From Albimonas marina (GTDB lineage Bacteria > Pseudomonadota > Alphaproteobacteria > Rhodobacterales > Rhodobacteraceae), in the NCBI RefSeq assembly GCF_029223255.1, contig NZ_JARHUC010000006.1:186001-250000 (forward strand): 64,000 nt of DNA, written 5' to 3'. Under the pieces are notes generated by a model that searched no databases, was not told where the DNA came from, and saw only the letters and a list, made by a program, of their open reading frames with translations. The position numbers and the translations under genes were made by a program. Shown here in pieces: positions 1 through 21,063 of this stretch (positions within the stretch are counted from its first letter, which is position 1; every line of letters starts with the position of its first letter).

Positions 1-98
1 CCGGCGGCAAGGCCGTGAAGGAGCAGGCTCCGAAGGCCGAGGCCGAGGAGATCAAGAAGAAGCTCGAGGAAGCCGGCGCGAAGGTCGAGCTTAAGTGA
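1..98 (+). CDS. rplL: 50S ribosomal protein L7/L12, C-terminal end (5' partial)
   Basis: The window opens inside this gene; 31 residues and a TGA stop are visible in frame 3. The tail, ending AEEIKKKLEEAGAKVELK, is the characteristic C-terminal helix and strand of L7/L12, the stalk protein that recruits translation GTPases to the 50S subunit. Its place directly before rpoB is the usual bacterial order (rplL-rpoB-rpoC). Family assignment is firm despite the short fragment. Confidence 0.93.
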   Translation, partial: GGKAVKEQAPKAEAEEIKKKLEEAGAKVELK

Positions 99-135
99 GC
101 TTGCGCGCGGCCGCGGCTGCGCCTTACTGAAACAA

Positions 136-167
136 GGGCTGGCCCCGCGTGCGCGCGGGGCCGGCTC
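136..167 (+). other. GC-rich hairpin in the rplL-rpoB spacer
   Basis: A 9-bp perfect stem (141-149 with 154-162) with a 4-nt loop extends outward by several further pairs including wobbles. No T-run follows, so it is not a classical terminator. In E. coli the rplL-rpoB spacer holds an attenuator and an RNase III site; a similar role here is inference. The rest of the 371-bp spacer (99-469) shows no convincing gene; the reading frame open upstream of rpoB is an in-frame extension lacking a Shine-Dalgarno sequence. Confidence 0.45.
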
Positions 168-469
168 GTCCGTTTCCGAACGACGGGGCAGGGCCCCGTT
201 CCAGGAGGCGGGGGTCCCGATCGCCGCTCCGGCGCCCCATATGATGGGGCTCGCTCCGGAAAAGACGAGGGGGACCAGACGATGACCGAGCGTCCTCCGG
301 GACGCCCGCGGGAAGGGCAGGGACCTTTTCCGCAGGCGCCCCGGAGGGCGCGCGGGATCCGGGACGCGGGCCGTGGGACGCCCGCACGAATATGGATCCG
401 CGCCCATTGCGGACGCGTCGCGGCCGGACCGCCCCGCCGGACCGACGACGCCGAAGGCCGAGGTTGAGC

Positions 470-4570
<4,101 letters not shown>

Positions 4571-4656
4571 GCGCGATCCGGATTTCTGGCGCGGCGGGTC
4601 GACCCCGCCGCGCCGACCGGGCCGCCATTGAATTCGAGCTCTATGGGAGCTGACGC

Positions 4657-8925
<4,269 letters not shown>

Positions 8926-8977
8926 GCGGCAGGCGCCGGGGGCCCCCTCCGGCGCGGGACCGCCTGAAGACGACCGC

Positions 8978-9012
8978 GGCCCGCCTCCCCTCGAGGCGGG
9001 CCGTTCTCGTTC
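8978..9012 (+). terminator. Terminator after rpoC
   Basis: A GC stem of about 10 bp (8978-8987 with 8993-9002) with a 5-nt loop is followed by a T-rich stretch (GTTCTCGTT). It lies 52 bp after the rpoC stop and plausibly ends the rpoBC operon. Confidence 0.75.
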
Positions 9013-9136
9013 GCCGCGTCGGTCGGCCGCGCGGACTGGACGTCGAGACGTCACTATTTCGAGCGCCAGTTTCATATTTGTACTAGCGTATTCTTCGCCT
9101 TGAAGTTTCAATTCAAATCCAAAAACGTTTTTTGTC

Positions 9137-9176
9137 TTGAGATAGATCAAGGGAGCGCGCCGGCGAAACGTTATTT
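9137..9176 (+). promoter_or_regulatory. FNR-type box with -10 element (candidate anaerobically activated promoter)
   Basis: TTGAG-N4-ATCAA at 9137-9150 matches nine of ten fixed positions of the FNR/FnrL/Dnr consensus TTGAT-N4-ATCAA. A -10-like TTATTT lies at 9171-9176. That places a start near 9183 and the box centre about 40 bp upstream, the class II geometry of FNR-type activators. The surrounding 9050-9180 is distinctly AT-rich for this genome. The next downstream gene is the small protein starting at 9227. Box and spacing are seen; the regulator and oxygen response are inferred. Confidence 0.6.
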
Positions 9177-9226
9177 TGCCGGAATCGCGGCCCCTTTGCC
9201 GTTCCCCAACGCACGGAATCGCCCGG

Positions 9227-9517
9227 ATGATGCAGGAGACGAACGACGCCTCTTTCTCGAACGCGCATATCGAGTTCGACATCGGGGAACGGAATTCATC
9301 GGAAGACGCCTCGCGTCTGCCCAAGATCCGCAGCGCGGCCGAGGACCTCGCCCTGGCGCTCGAGGGGCTGGCGGGGCTCCGGCGGCGAATCCGGCCGTCC
9401 AGGGGGCGGCCGCACGCGCTCGAGGATCTGGCCCAGGCGCTGAGCCGGGTCGACGAGGCGCTTGCGGAAGCCGTGCGCGAACTCTATGAAGCGGAACCCG
9501 AAAACGGGGGAGATTGA
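9227..9517 (+). CDS. Small hypothetical protein (96 aa) behind an FNR-type box
   Basis: I do not recognise this protein. It begins with tandem ATG codons (9227 and 9230), with a weak CGGA about 9 nt upstream, and runs 96 aa. The N-terminal third is polar (IEFDIGERNSSED), followed by a likely amphipathic helix (IRSAAEDLALALEGLAGLRRRIR) and a second helical segment ending in EAVRELYEAEPENGGD. No signal peptide, membrane segment or cysteine is visible. A hairpin follows the stop by 7 nt. Codon use resembles neighbouring genes. Support for its being real comes from the promoter-like element upstream and the good codon pattern; the function is unknown. Confidence 0.5.
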   Translation: MMQETNDASFSNAHIEFDIGERNSSEDASRLPKIRSAAEDLALALEGLAGLRRRIRPSRGRPHALEDLAQALSRVDEALAEAVRELYEAEPENGGD

Positions 9518-9523
9518 CCCCGT

Positions 9524-9548
9524 CGCGCCGCGCTTGAGGCGCGGCGCG
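9524..9548 (+). terminator. Hairpin after the small FNR-box gene
   Basis: A 10-bp all-GC stem (9524-9533 with 9539-9548) with a 5-nt loop begins 7 nt after the stop of the small protein. No T-run follows. It may terminate the short transcript and insulate the str-operon promoter that begins 43 bp later. Confidence 0.45.
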
Positions 9549-9590
9549 GTCCCCCGGTCCGGCAGGCCTCGCGGCATTCGCCGCCGCCTG

Positions 9591-9619
9591 TTGACACCGT
9601 CGGGGACCCTGCGTAGGTT
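9591..9619 (+). promoter_or_regulatory. sigma70-type promoter of the str operon
   Basis: A perfect -35 TTGACA (9591-9596) is followed after exactly 17 bp by TAGGTT (9614-9619). The start would be near 9626, giving a leader of about 240 nt before rpsL. This is the best-matching promoter seen in the window and fits the high expression expected of ribosomal protein genes. Confidence 0.75.
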
Positions 9620-9763
9620 CCGCGCACTTCCGGTACGGCGAGTCGCCGTCATCCGGAGGGAAGCCGACCACTGGCGGTCATGATCCGGGCCTCTTCGGGG
9701 CGCCCCGATCCTCTGCAAGGCGCCGCAGGCGGCCCGGACACGGGGCGTCGCGGTGTTTCGCGC

Positions 9764-9803
9764 ATTCGCGGGGTCTCCCGCGAATCGTGATGAATAAGTT
9801 TTT
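9764..9803 (+). other. Leader hairpin before rpsL
   Basis: A perfect 9-bp stem (9764-9772 with 9777-9785) with a GTCT loop is followed 13 nt later by a T5 run (9799-9803). It lies in the roughly 240-nt str leader. The distance from stem to T-run is long for a terminator, so an attenuation or autoregulatory role is only a possibility. Nothing else convincing is seen between 9620 and 9865. Confidence 0.4.
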
Positions 9804-9865
9804 GCGTCGTCGAGCCATGGGGGCCGCGGCGCGTACGAGGGAAGCAGCGAAAGGGTCTGGGCCTG

Positions 9866-10237
9866 ATGCCGACCATTCAGCAGCTGATCCGGAACCCCCG
9901 GCAGCCGAAAGTCAAACGCCAGAAGGCGATGCACCTGCAGGCCTGCCCGCAGAAGCGGGGCGTCTGCACGCGCGTCTACACCACCACCCCGAAGAAGCCG
10001 AACTCCGCGCTCCGCAAGGTCGCCAAGGTTCGTCTGACCAACGGGTTCGAGGTGATCTCCTACATCCCCGGCGAGGGGCACAACCTGCAGGAGCACTCGG
10101 TGGTGCTGATCCGCGGCGGCCGCGTGAAGGACCTTCCCGGCGTGCGCTACCACATCCTGCGCGGCGTGCTCGACACGCAGGGCGTGAAGGACCGCAAGCA
10201 GCGCCGCTCCAAATACGGCGCCAAGCGGCCTAAGTGA
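9866..10237 (+). CDS. rpsL: 30S ribosomal protein S12
   Basis: S12 (123 aa) sits at the decoding centre and controls accuracy. The hallmark loops are present: [17 protein letters not shown] around residue 43 and [14 protein letters not shown] around residue 88, both with the wild-type lysines whose change gives streptomycin resistance. It is first in the str operon, 11 bp before rpsG, behind a strong promoter and a long leader. Confidence 0.99.
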   Translation: MPTIQQLIRNPRQPKVKRQKAMHLQACPQKRGVCTRVYTTTPKKPNSALRKVAKVRLTNGFEVISYIPGEGHNLQEHSVVLIRGGRVKDLPGVRYHILRGVLDTQGVKDRKQRRSKYGAKRPK

Positions 10238-10248
10238 GGAACTGAGAG

Positions 10249-10719
10249 ATGTCGCGACGTCACCGCGCGGAGAAGCGTGAGATCCTGCCCGACGCCAAGT
10301 ATGGCGACAAGATCCTCACGAAGTTCATGAACAACCTCATGTACGACGGCAAGAAGTCCGTCGCCGAGGGCATCGTCTACGGCGCGCTGGAGCGGGTTGA
10401 GACCCGCCTTCGCCGCGAGCCGGTCGAGGCCTTCCACGAGGCCCTGGACAACGTGAAGCCCTCGGTCGAGGTCCGCTCCCGCCGCGTCGGCGGCGCGACC
10501 TACCAGGTCCCCGTCGAGGTGCGCCCCGAGCGCCGCGAGGCGCTGGCCATCCGCTGGCTGATCGACTCGTCGCGCAAGCGCAACGAGAACACCATGGAAG
10601 AGCGGCTCGCCGCCGAGCTCATGGACGCCTGTCAGGGCCGCGGCACCGCCGTGAAGAAGCGGGAAGACACCCACAAGATGGCCGACGCCAACAAGGCGTT
10701 CAGCCACTACCGCTGGTAA
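10249..10719 (+). CDS. rpsG: 30S ribosomal protein S7
   Basis: S7 (156 aa) nucleates assembly of the 30S head and contacts E-site t[23 protein letters not shown] and the [17 protein letters not shown] region are typical of the family. In E. coli, S7 represses its own operon by binding the rpsL-rpsG spacer; here that spacer is only 11 bp, so such a site would have to overlap coding sequence. A hairpin follows before fusA. Confidence 0.99.
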   Translation: MSRRHRAEKREILPDAKYGDKILTKFMNNLMYDGKKSVAEGIVYGALERVETRLRREPVEAFHEALDNVKPSVEVRSRRVGGATYQVPVEVRPERREALAIRWLIDSSRKRNENTMEERLAAELMDACQGRGTAVKKREDTHKMADANKAFSHYRW

Positions 10720-10728
10720 CAGACTGCA

Positions 10729-10758
10729 GGACGCCTCCGACACCGGTCGGGGGCGTCC
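10729..10758 (+). other. Hairpin in the rpsG-fusA spacer
   Basis: A stem of about 13 bp (10729-10741 with 10746-10758, including a wobble) with a 4-nt loop occupies the 78-bp gap between rpsG and fusA. It lacks a T-run. It could act in mRNA processing or partial termination. Confidence 0.45.
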
Positions 10759-10797
10759 GTCGCCCTCCGCACCTCCTCGGACCCAAGGACGAGACCG

Positions 10798-12939
<2,142 letters not shown>

Positions 12940-13014
12940 TCCGCGACACGCAAAATCGCCGCCGGGCGCCCAACGGGGCGTCCGCGCTGGCTTGACGATT
13001 TACGGAGAAGACCC

Positions 13015-14190
<1,176 letters not shown>

Positions 14191-14211
14191 AACCCGGCAG
14201 TTCTGCTCCTT

Positions 14212-14239
14212 GGCGGCCGGGGCCCAAACCCCGGCCGCC
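14212..14239 (+). terminator. Hairpin between tuf and rpsJ
   Basis: A perfect 11-bp GC stem (14212-14222 with 14229-14239) with a 6-nt loop lies 21 bp after the tuf stop. There is no T-run. It marks the str/S10 boundary and may be a partial terminator or an S10 leader structure of the kind used for L4 autoregulation in enterobacteria; the latter is inference. Confidence 0.5.
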
Positions 14240-14275
14240 TACGTTGAGTTCCCTGCCTTTCGGAGAGCCAGAGCC

Positions 14276-14584
<309 letters not shown>

Positions 14585-14594
14585 GGGGGTTGAG

Positions 14595-15455
14595 ATGCGC
14601 TCCGGAGTGATCGCCAAGAAGCTGGGCATGACCCGGCTGTTCATGGAAGACGGCCGCCAGATCCCGGTGACCGTTCTCCAGATGGAAAACGTTCAGGTCG
14701 TGGCTCAGCGCACGTCCGAGAAGGACGGCTATTCGGCCGTTCAGCTCGGCGCCGGCGCCGCCAAGGCCAAGAACACGCCCGCCCCGATGCGCGGCCACTT
14801 CGCCAAGGCGAACGTGGCGCCCAAGCGCAAGCTGGCGGAGTTCCGCGTGGCCCCCGAGAACCTGATCGGGGTCGGCGAAGAGATCACGGCCGACCACTAC
14901 TTCGAGGGTCAGTTCGTGGACGTCGCCGGCACCTCGATCGGCAAGGGCTTCGCGGGCGCGATGAAGCGGCACAACTTCGGCGGCCTGCGGGCGTCGCACG
15001 GCGTGTCGATCTCGCACCGCTCGCACGGCTCCACCGGCCAGTGCCAGGACCCGGGCCGCGTGTTCAAGGGCAAGAAGATGGCCGGTCACATGGGCGCCGC
15101 CCGCGTGACCGTTCAGAACCTGCAGGTGGTCAAGACCGACTCCGAGCGCGGTCTGATCATGGTCAAGGGCGCGGTTCCCGGTTCGCGCGGCGGTTGGGTC
15201 ACCATCCGCGACGCGGTCAAGAAGCCGACCCCTGAGAACGTGATCCTGCCGGCCGCCCTGCGGTCCGCCGCCGAGGAGGCCCGCAAGGCCGCCGAAGCCG
15301 CCGCCGCCGAAGCCGCCGCCGCCGAGGCCGCGGCCGAGGAAGAGCGGCTCGCCGCCGAGGCCGCCGCTCAGGAGGCCGCGCTGAAGGAAGCCCAGGCGTC
15401 CACCGATGAGGGCGACGCCGAGGGTCAGGCCCCCGAAGGAGGCGATGAGAAATGA
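14595..15455 (+). CDS. rplC: 50S ribosomal protein L3 with long Ala/Glu-rich C-terminal tail
   Basis: L3 (286 aa) is one of the proteins initiating 50S assembly and reaches toward the peptidyl transferase centre. The core is normal, including the loop [20 protein letters not shown]. After about residue 220 comes an extension of some 65 residues made almost wholly of Ala, Glu, Lys and Arg, probably a charged helix, ending in an acidic tail ([11 protein letters not shown]). E. coli L3 is 209 aa. Comparable tails occur in some alphaproteobacteria. It overlaps rplD by 4 bp (ATGA). Confidence 0.98.
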   Translation: MRSGVIAKKLGMTRLFMEDGRQIPVTVLQMENVQVVAQRTSEKDGYSAVQLGAGAAKAKNTPAPMRGHFAKANVAPKRKLAEFRVAPENLIGVGEEITADHYFEGQFVDVAGTSIGKGFAGAMKRHNFGGLRASHGVSISHRSHGSTGQCQDPGRVFKGKKMAGHMGAARVTVQNLQVVKTDSERGLIMVKGAVPGSRGGWVTIRDAVKKPTPENVILPAALRSAAEEARKAAEAAAAEAAAAEAAAEEERLAAEAAAQEAALKEAQASTDEGDAEGQAPEGGDEK

Positions 15456-16072
15456 AGACCGAAGTGGTCACTCTCGACGCCGGCGCCGCGGGCGAGATCG
15501 AGCTCGACGACGCGATCTTCGGGCTCGAGCCGCGCGCCGACATCCTGCACCGCGTGGTGCGCTGGCAGCTCGCCAAGCGCCAGGCGGGCACGCACAAGAC
15601 CAAGACCCGGGGCGAGGTCTCCTACTCGACGAAGAAGATCTATCGTCAGAAGGGCACCGGCGGCGCGCGTCACGGCGACAAGGCCGTCTCGCAGTTCCGT
15701 CACGGCGGCACCGTCAAGGGCCCGGTCGTGCGCTCCCACGCGCATGACCTGCCCAAGAAGGTCCGCAAGCTGGGTCTGAAGATGGCGCTGTCCGCGAAGG
15801 CGCGCGACGGCAAGATCATCGTCGTGGACAAGGCGGAGCTCGACGAGGGCAAGACCAAGTCGCTGAAGGCGAGCTTCGAGAAGCTCGGCCTGAAGCGGGT
15901 CCTGATCCTCGACGGGGCGGAGATCCAGGAGAACTTCTCCCGGGCTGCGCGCAACATCGCCGACGTGGACGTGCTGCCCACCGCGGGCGCGAACGTCTAC
16001 GACATCCTGCGGCGCGACACGCTGGTTCTGACCAAGGCCGGCGTCGAGGCTCTGGAGGCTCGACTGAAATGA
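15452..16072 (+). CDS. rplD: 50S ribosomal protein L4
   Basis: L4 (206 aa) lines the exit tunnel and in enterobacteria represses the S10 operon. The tunnel-loop region with [24 protein letters not shown] is conserved. Start and stop overlap the neighbours by ATGA on both sides (rplC and rplW), so translation is coupled. Confidence 0.99.
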   Translation: MKTEVVTLDAGAAGEIELDDAIFGLEPRADILHRVVRWQLAKRQAGTHKTKTRGEVSYSTKKIYRQKGTGGARHGDKAVSQFRHGGTVKGPVVRSHAHDLPKKVRKLGLKMALSAKARDGKIIVVDKAELDEGKTKSLKASFEKLGLKRVLILDGAEIQENFSRAARNIADVDVLPTAGANVYDILRRDTLVLTKAGVEALEARLK

Positions 16073-16365
16073 CCGCGAAGCACGAGCTCTACGACGTGAT
16101 CCGCAAGCCGATCATCACCGAGAAGTCCACGATGGCGTCCGAGCAGAACGCCGTGGTCTTCGAGGTGGCGATCGACACGACGAAGCCGAAGATCAAGGAA
16201 GCCGTCGAGACGCTGTTCGGCGTGAAGGTGAAGGCCGTGAACACGACCGTCACCAAGGGCAAGACCAAGAAGTTCAAGGGCGTGCCCGGTCGCCGCAAGG
16301 ACGTCAAGAAGGCGTACGTCACCCTCGAAGAGGGCAACACGATCGACGTGACGACCGGGCTCTGA
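16069..16365 (+). CDS. rplW: 50S ribosomal protein L23
   Basis: L23 (98 aa) sits at the tunnel exit and docks trigger factor and SRP. The features [17 protein letters not shown] and the [20 protein letters not shown] loop are typical. It overlaps rplD by 4 bp and precedes rplB by 64 bp. Confidence 0.99.
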   Translation: MTAKHELYDVIRKPIITEKSTMASEQNAVVFEVAIDTTKPKIKEAVETLFGVKVKAVNTTVTKGKTKKFKGVPGRRKDVKKAYVTLEEGNTIDVTTGL

Positions 16366-16429
16366 GCCCGGTCATCACGCTGAACCCCATCCCCAGGCGC
16401 AAGCCTGGACGGCAACGGAAGACAGCAAG

Positions 16430-17269
16430 ATGGCGTTGAAAACTTACAACCCCACGACGCCGGGCCAGCGCGGGCTGGTTCTGATCGACCGTTCGGAGCT
16501 GTACAAAGGCCGCCCCGAGAAGAAGCTCACCCACGGGCTTACGAAAAAGGGCGGTCGCAACAACACCGGACGGATCACGGCGCGTCGGATCGGCGGCGGG
16601 GCCAAGCGGCTCTACCGCATCGTCGACTTCAAGCGTCGCAAGTGGGACGTCCCCGCGACGGTCGAGCGGATCGAGTACGATCCCAACCGGACCGCGTTCA
16701 TCGCCCTGGTGCGCTACCAGGACGGCGAGGTGGCCTACATCCTGGCCCCGCAGCGCCTGGCGGTCGGCGACACCGTCGTCGCCGGCTCGAAGGTCGACGT
16801 GAAGCCCGGCAACGCGATGCCCTTCTCGGGCATGCCGGTCGGCACGATCGTGCACAACATCGAGCTGAAGGCGGGCAAGGGCGGGCAGATCGCGCGCTCG
16901 GCCGGCGCCTACGCCCAGTTCGTGGGTCGTGACGGCGGCTACGCCCAGATCCGTCTGAGCTCGGGCGAGCTGCGTATGGTCCGCCAGGAGTGCATGGCCA
17001 CGGTGGGCGCGGTGTCGAACCCCGACCACTCGAACCAGGACTTCGGCAAGGCCGGCCGCACGCGGCACAAGGGCAAGCGTCCCTCGGTCCGCGGCGTCGC
17101 GATGAACCCGATCGACCACCCCCATGGCGGCGGCGAAGGCCGCACCTCGGGCGGCCGCACGCCGGTCACCCCCTGGGGCAAGGACACGAAGGGCCGCCGG
17201 ACCCGCAAGAACAAGGCGACCCAGAAGTACATCATTCGCTCGCGGCATGCCCGCAAGAGCGGCCGCTGA
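16430..17269 (+). CDS. rplB: 50S ribosomal protein L2
   Basis: L2 (279 aa) is needed for subunit association and peptidyl transfer. The C-terminal signature [19 protein letters not shown] contains the conserved histidine of the family. It is preceded by GGAAGACAGCAAG and followed by rpsS after 13 bp in the S10 order. Confidence 0.99.
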   Translation: MALKTYNPTTPGQRGLVLIDRSELYKGRPEKKLTHGLTKKGGRNNTGRITARRIGGGAKRLYRIVDFKRRKWDVPATVERIEYDPNRTAFIALVRYQDGEVAYILAPQRLAVGDTVVAGSKVDVKPGNAMPFSGMPVGTIVHNIELKAGKGGQIARSAGAYAQFVGRDGGYAQIRLSSGELRMVRQECMATVGAVSNPDHSNQDFGKAGRTRHKGKRPSVRGVAMNPIDHPHGGGEGRTSGGRTPVTPWGKDTKGRRTRKNKATQKYIIRSRHARKSGR

Positions 17270-17282
17270 GGAGGGACGATAG

Positions 17283-17561
17283 ATGGCACGTTCCGTCTGG
17301 AAAGGTCCGTTCGTCGACTCCTACGTCCTGAAGAAGGCGGAGAAGGCGCGGGAATCCACGCGAGCCGAGGTGATCAAGATCTGGTCGCGTCGCTCCACCA
17401 TCCTGCCGCAGTTCGTGGGCCTCACGTTCGGCGTCTACAACGGCCAGAAGCATATCCCGGTGAACGTCACCGAGGACATGATCGGCCACAAGTTCGGCGA
17501 GTTCTCGCCGACGCGCACGTACTACGGCCACGCCGCCGATAAAAAAGCGAAGCGGAGGTAA
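17283..17561 (+). CDS. rpsS: 30S ribosomal protein S19
   Basis: S19 (92 aa) is in the 30S head near the A-site finger. [20 protein letters not shown] and the [16 protein letters not shown] end are standard. A GGAGGGACG ribosome binding site precedes the ATG. It is 6 bp before rplV. Confidence 0.99.
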   Translation: MARSVWKGPFVDSYVLKKAEKARESTRAEVIKIWSRRSTILPQFVGLTFGVYNGQKHIPVNVTEDMIGHKFGEFSPTRTYYGHAADKKAKRR

Positions 17562-17567
17562 CGGGCG

Positions 17568-17948
17568 ATGAGCAAGTCTTCCAACCCCCGCCGCGTGGCG
17601 GACAACGAGGCGATGGCGGTCTCCCGCATGCTTCGCATCAGCCCGCAGAAGCTGAACCTGGTTGCGGGCCTGATCCGCAAGAAGCCGGTCGGCAAGGCGC
17701 TGAACGAGCTGGCGTTCTCGAAGAAGCGGATCGCGCATGACGTGCGCAAGACGCTGCAGTCGGCGATCGCCAACGCGGAGAACAACCACGGGCTCGACGT
17801 CGACGAGCTGATCGTGGCCGAGGCCTGGGTGGGCAAGAACCTGGTCCTGAAGCGCGGGCGTCCCCGGGCGCGCGGCCGCTTCGGGCGGATCGAAAAGCCG
17901 TTCAGCCAGATCACCATCAAGGTCCGGCAGGTCGAGGAGAGCGCCTGA
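17568..17948 (+). CDS. rplV: 50S ribosomal protein L22
   Basis: L22 (126 aa) spans from the surface into the exit tunnel. [20 protein letters not shown] and the C-terminal hairpin region ([21 protein letters not shown]) are typical. The stop overlaps the rpsC start by one base (TGATG), indicating coupled translation. Confidence 0.99.
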   Translation: MSKSSNPRRVADNEAMAVSRMLRISPQKLNLVAGLIRKKPVGKALNELAFSKKRIAHDVRKTLQSAIANAENNHGLDVDELIVAEAWVGKNLVLKRGRPRARGRFGRIEKPFSQITIKVRQVEESA

Positions 17949-18646
17949 TGGGCAACAAGGTCAATCCGATCGGGCTGCGCCTGCAGGTCAACCGCACCTG
18001 GGACAGCCGCTGGTACGCGAACGCCAAGGACTACGGCGCGCTGCTTCACGAGGACATCCGTATCCGGGAGTTCATCAAGAAGAAGTGCGCCAACGCCGGC
18101 GTGTCGCGCGTCGTGATCGAGCGCCCGCACCGCAAGTGCCGGGTGACGATCCACACCGCGCGTCCGGGCGTGATCATCGGCAAGAAGGGCGCCGACATCG
18201 AGAAGCTTCGCAAGGACGTCGCGAAGCTGACCTCGTCGGAGCTGCACCTCAACATCGTCGAGGTCCGCAAGCCCGAGATCGACGCGCAGCTGGTCGGCGA
18301 GAACATCGCCCAGCAGCTCGAGCGTCGCGTCGCCTTCCGTCGCGCCATCAAGCGTGCGGTGCAGAACGCCATGCGCATGGGCGCGCTGGGCATCCGCATC
18401 AACGCCGGCGGCCGTCTCGGCGGCGCCGAGATCGCGCGCACCGAGTGGTACCGCGAGGGCCGCGTGCCCCTGCACACCCTGCGGGCCGACATCGACTACG
18501 CGCATGTCGAGGCGAAGACCGCCTACGGCATCATCGGGATCAAGGTCTGGATCTTCAAAGGCGAGATCATGGAGCACGATCCCCAGGCGCGCGACCGTCG
18601 CCAGCAGGAGCTGCAGGAGGGCGCGGCGCGCCCGGCCCGCGCCTGA
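17948..18646 (+). CDS. rpsC: 30S ribosomal protein S3
   Basis: S3 (232 aa) forms part of the mRNA entry channel. [20 protein letters not shown] opens the protein and the KH motif [16 protein letters not shown] is visible near residues 75-90. It starts within the rplV stop and is followed by rplP after 18 bp with a GAGGAG site. Confidence 0.99.
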   Translation: MGNKVNPIGLRLQVNRTWDSRWYANAKDYGALLHEDIRIREFIKKKCANAGVSRVVIERPHRKCRVTIHTARPGVIIGKKGADIEKLRKDVAKLTSSELHLNIVEVRKPEIDAQLVGENIAQQLERRVAFRRAIKRAVQNAMRMGALGIRINAGGRLGGAEIARTEWYREGRVPLHTLRADIDYAHVEAKTAYGIIGIKVWIFKGEIMEHDPQARDRRQQELQEGAARPARA

Positions 18647-18664
18647 GCCTGAGGAGCTAAGAAG

Positions 18665-19078
18665 ATGCTTTCTCCGAAACGCACGAAGTTCCGCAAGCAG
18701 CACAAGGGCCGCATCCACGGCCTGGCGAAGGGCGGCACGGAGCTGAACTTCGGGTCTTACGGGCTGAAGGCCATCGAGCCGGAGCGCATCACCGCGCGCC
18801 AGATCGAGGCCGCCCGCCGCGCCATGACGCGTCACATGAAGCGTCAGGGCCGCGTGTGGATCCGGATCTTCCCGGACGTCCCCGTGACCCAGAAGCCCAC
18901 CGAAGTCCGCATGGGCAAGGGCAAGGGTTCGGTCGAATACTGGGCCGCGAAAGTGAAGCCCGGCCGCGTCATGTTCGAGATTGACGGGGTGTCCGAACCT
19001 GTGGCACGGGAGGCCCTCCGGTTGGCGGCGATGAAGCTGCCGATCAAGAGCCGATTCGTGCAGAAAGAAGACTGGTGA
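18665..19078 (+). CDS. rplP: 50S ribosomal protein L16
   Basis: L16 (137 aa) organises the A-site region of 23S r[22 protein letters not shown] and the [20 protein letters not shown] segment are diagnostic. Unusually, it is followed by a 196-bp spacer containing two hairpins before rpmC, where the genes are usually adjacent. Confidence 0.99.
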   Translation: MLSPKRTKFRKQHKGRIHGLAKGGTELNFGSYGLKAIEPERITARQIEAARRAMTRHMKRQGRVWIRIFPDVPVTQKPTEVRMGKGKGSVEYWAAKVKPGRVMFEIDGVSEPVAREALRLAAMKLPIKSRFVQKEDW

Positions 19079-19083
19079 TCCCG

Positions 19084-19161
19084 GGTCCGCTCCGGCGGAC
19101 CACGGCGGTCGCCTGACTGCTGCGAACAGGCGCCCGACGAGGGGCTGGCTATGCCGGCCCC
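19084..19161 (+). other. Two hairpins in the rplP-rpmC spacer
   Basis: A 7-bp stem with a TCCG loop lies at 19084-19101, and a 9-bp stem (with one wobble) and 3-nt loop at 19141-19161. No T-runs follow. They fill an unusually long gap (19079-19274) in the middle of the S10 operon. I see no gene or clear promoter in the gap. Confidence 0.45.
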
Positions 19162-19274
19162 CCGTCGTCGTCAGATGAGATCGCCGGGGCGGATCCGGCA
19201 GGTGAATTCAGGGCTCGACGCCGCCCGAAGAGGGAACGGTCGAGACCCATTGGGATGCGAGAGGACGTAGGCTC

Positions 19275-19484
19275 ATGAAAGCCGCCGATCTGCGCGAGAA
19301 GACGCCCGACCAGCTGCGCGACGAGCTCGCGGCGCTGAAGAAGGAGCAGTTCAACCTGCGCTTCCGGGCCGCCACCGGCCAGAACGAGAACACCGCGCGG
19401 ATGAAGACCGTGCGCCGTGATGTGGCGCGCGTTCTCACCGTGCTGAACCAGAAGGCCGCCGCCGCGGTCTCGCAGGAGGCCTGA
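19275..19484 (+). CDS. rpmC: 50S ribosomal protein L29
   Basis: L29 (69 aa) is at the tunnel exit beside L23. It shows the usual helical pattern [20 protein letters not shown] and [15 protein letters not shown]. The last residues ([11 protein letters not shown]) are Ala-rich. It is immediately followed by rpsQ (1-bp gap). Confidence 0.98.
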   Translation: MKAADLREKTPDQLRDELAALKKEQFNLRFRAATGQNENTARMKTVRRDVARVLTVLNQKAAAAVSQEA

Positions 19485-19485
19485 C

Positions 19486-19737
19486 ATGCCCCGTCGCATT
19501 CTCCAGGGCACCGTCGTCTCGAACAAGAACGACAAGACCATCACCGTGCTGGTGGAGCGCCGCTTCACCCACCCGCTGATGAAGAAGACCGTGCGCATGA
19601 CCAAGCGGTACCATGCGCATGACGAGACCAACGCGTGCCAGGTGGGCGAGACCGTCCGCATCGCCGAGTGCCCGCCGCGTTCGAAATCGAAATCTTGGGA
19701 AGTCCTGACCGGCGAAGCCGGAGTCTCTCGGGACTGA
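19486..19737 (+). CDS. rpsQ: 30S ribosomal protein S17
   Basis: S17 (83 aa) is an OB-fold primary 16S rRNA binder. [19 protein letters not shown] and the [13 protein letters not shown] segment are typical. It lies 1 bp after rpmC and 70 bp before rplN. Confidence 0.99.
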   Translation: MPRRILQGTVVSNKNDKTITVLVERRFTHPLMKKTVRMTKRYHAHDETNACQVGETVRIAECPPRSKSKSWEVLTGEAGVSRD

Positions 19738-19807
19738 CGACCCAATTGTCGAAACCGCAGGGCCTCGGAACACCGAGTGAGGTCCCTGCAGGTCGGGAGA
19801 AACTGCC

Positions 19808-20176
19808 ATGATCCAGATGCAGACCAACCTGACGGTGGCCGATAATTCGGGCGCCCGTCGGGTCCAGTGCATCAAGGTGCTCGGCGGCGCGAAGCGCAAG
19901 TACGCTTCGGTCGGCGACATCATCGTGGTCTCCGTGAAGGAGGCCATTCCGCGCGGCCGCGTGAAGAAGGGCGATGTCCGCAAGGCCGTCGTCGTGCGCA
20001 CCGCCAAGGAAGTTCGTCGTGCCGACGGCACCGCGATCCGCTTCGACGACAACGCCGCCGTCCTGCTGAACAACCAGGGCGAGCCGATCGGCACCCGCAT
20101 CTTCGGCCCGGTCGTGCGCGAGCTGCGCTCGAAGAACTTCATGAAGATCATCTCGCTGGCGCCGGAGGTGCTGTGA
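19808..20176 (+). CDS. rplN: 50S ribosomal protein L14
   Basis: L14 (122 aa) lies at the subunit interface. [20 protein letters not shown] and the ending [16 protein letters not shown] are standard. First gene of the spc group; the stop overlaps the rplX start (TGATG). Confidence 0.99.
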   Translation: MIQMQTNLTVADNSGARRVQCIKVLGGAKRKYASVGDIIVVSVKEAIPRGRVKKGDVRKAVVVRTAKEVRRADGTAIRFDDNAAVLLNNQGEPIGTRIFGPVVRELRSKNFMKIISLAPEVL

Positions 20177-20490
20177 TGGCCGCGAAGCTCAAGAAGGGCG
20201 ACAAGGTCGTCGTGCTCGCCGGTCGTGACAAGGGCAACGAGGGCGAGATCCTCAAGGTCATGCCGACCGAGAACAAGGCGCTGGTCTCCGGCGTCAACAT
20301 GGTCGTGCGCCACCAGCGCCAGACCGCGCAGTCGCAGGGCGGCCGCATCTCGAAAGAGGCCGCGATCGACCTGTCGAACCTGGCGCTGATCGACCCCAAG
20401 ACCGGCGGCGCCACCCGCGTCGGGTTCAAGATGGTCGACGGCAAGAAGGTCCGCTTCGCCAAGAAGTCGGGGGAGGTGATCGATGCTTGA
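20176..20490 (+). CDS. rplX: 50S ribosomal protein L24
   Basis: L24 (104 aa) is an assembly initiator with a KOW motif ([18 protein letters not shown]). The ATG at 20176 overlaps the rplN stop and gives the family N-terminus; the open frame upstream is not L24. It overlaps rplE by 8 bp. Confidence 0.99.
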   Translation: MAAKLKKGDKVVVLAGRDKGNEGEILKVMPTENKALVSGVNMVVRHQRQTAQSQGGRISKEAAIDLSNLALIDPKTGGATRVGFKMVDGKKVRFAKKSGEVIDA

Positions 20491-21043
20491 CGCCGCCGCT
20501 TACACGCCGCGCCTTCGCGCCCACTACCGCGAGGTGGTGCGTCCCGCGCTGAAGGAAGAGTTCGGCTACAAGAACGACATGCAGATCCCCCGCCTGGACA
20601 AGATCGTCCTGAACATGGGCGTGGGCGAGGCCGTGTCGGACTCGAAGAAGATCAAGGCCGCCCATGACGACCTGATGGCGATCGCCGGCCAGAAGCCCGT
20701 GATCACCAAGGCGCGCAACTCCATCGCCGGCTTCAAGGTCCGCGAGGGGATGCCGCTGGGCGTCAAGGTGACCCTCCGCCAGGATCGCATGTACGACTTC
20801 CTGGACCGCCTGATCACCGTTGCGCTGCCCCGCGTCCGCGACTTCCGCGGCGTGAAGGGCTCGGGCTTCGACGGCCGCGGCAACTTCGCCATGGGCCTGA
20901 AGGAGCACATCGTGTTCCCCGAGATCGCCTACGACAAGATCGATCAGATGTGGGGCATGGATATCGTGATCGCCACGACCGCGCCGACCAACGCGGAAGC
21001 GAAGAGCATGTTGAAGCTGTTCAACATGCCCTTCATGAGCTGA
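20483..21043 (+). CDS. rplE: 50S ribosomal protein L5
   Basis: L5 (186 aa) binds 5S rRNA and contacts P-site tRNA. Conserved blocks [20 protein letters not shown] and [16 protein letters not shown] are present. It starts 8 bp inside rplX, preceded by GGGGGAGG. Confidence 0.99.
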   Translation: MLDAAAYTPRLRAHYREVVRPALKEEFGYKNDMQIPRLDKIVLNMGVGEAVSDSKKIKAAHDDLMAIAGQKPVITKARNSIAGFKVREGMPLGVKVTLRQDRMYDFLDRLITVALPRVRDFRGVKGSGFDGRGNFAMGLKEHIVFPEIAYDKIDQMWGMDIVIATTAPTNAEAKSMLKLFNMPFMS

Positions 21044-21063
21044 GCGCGGGAAAGGATTTCGAC

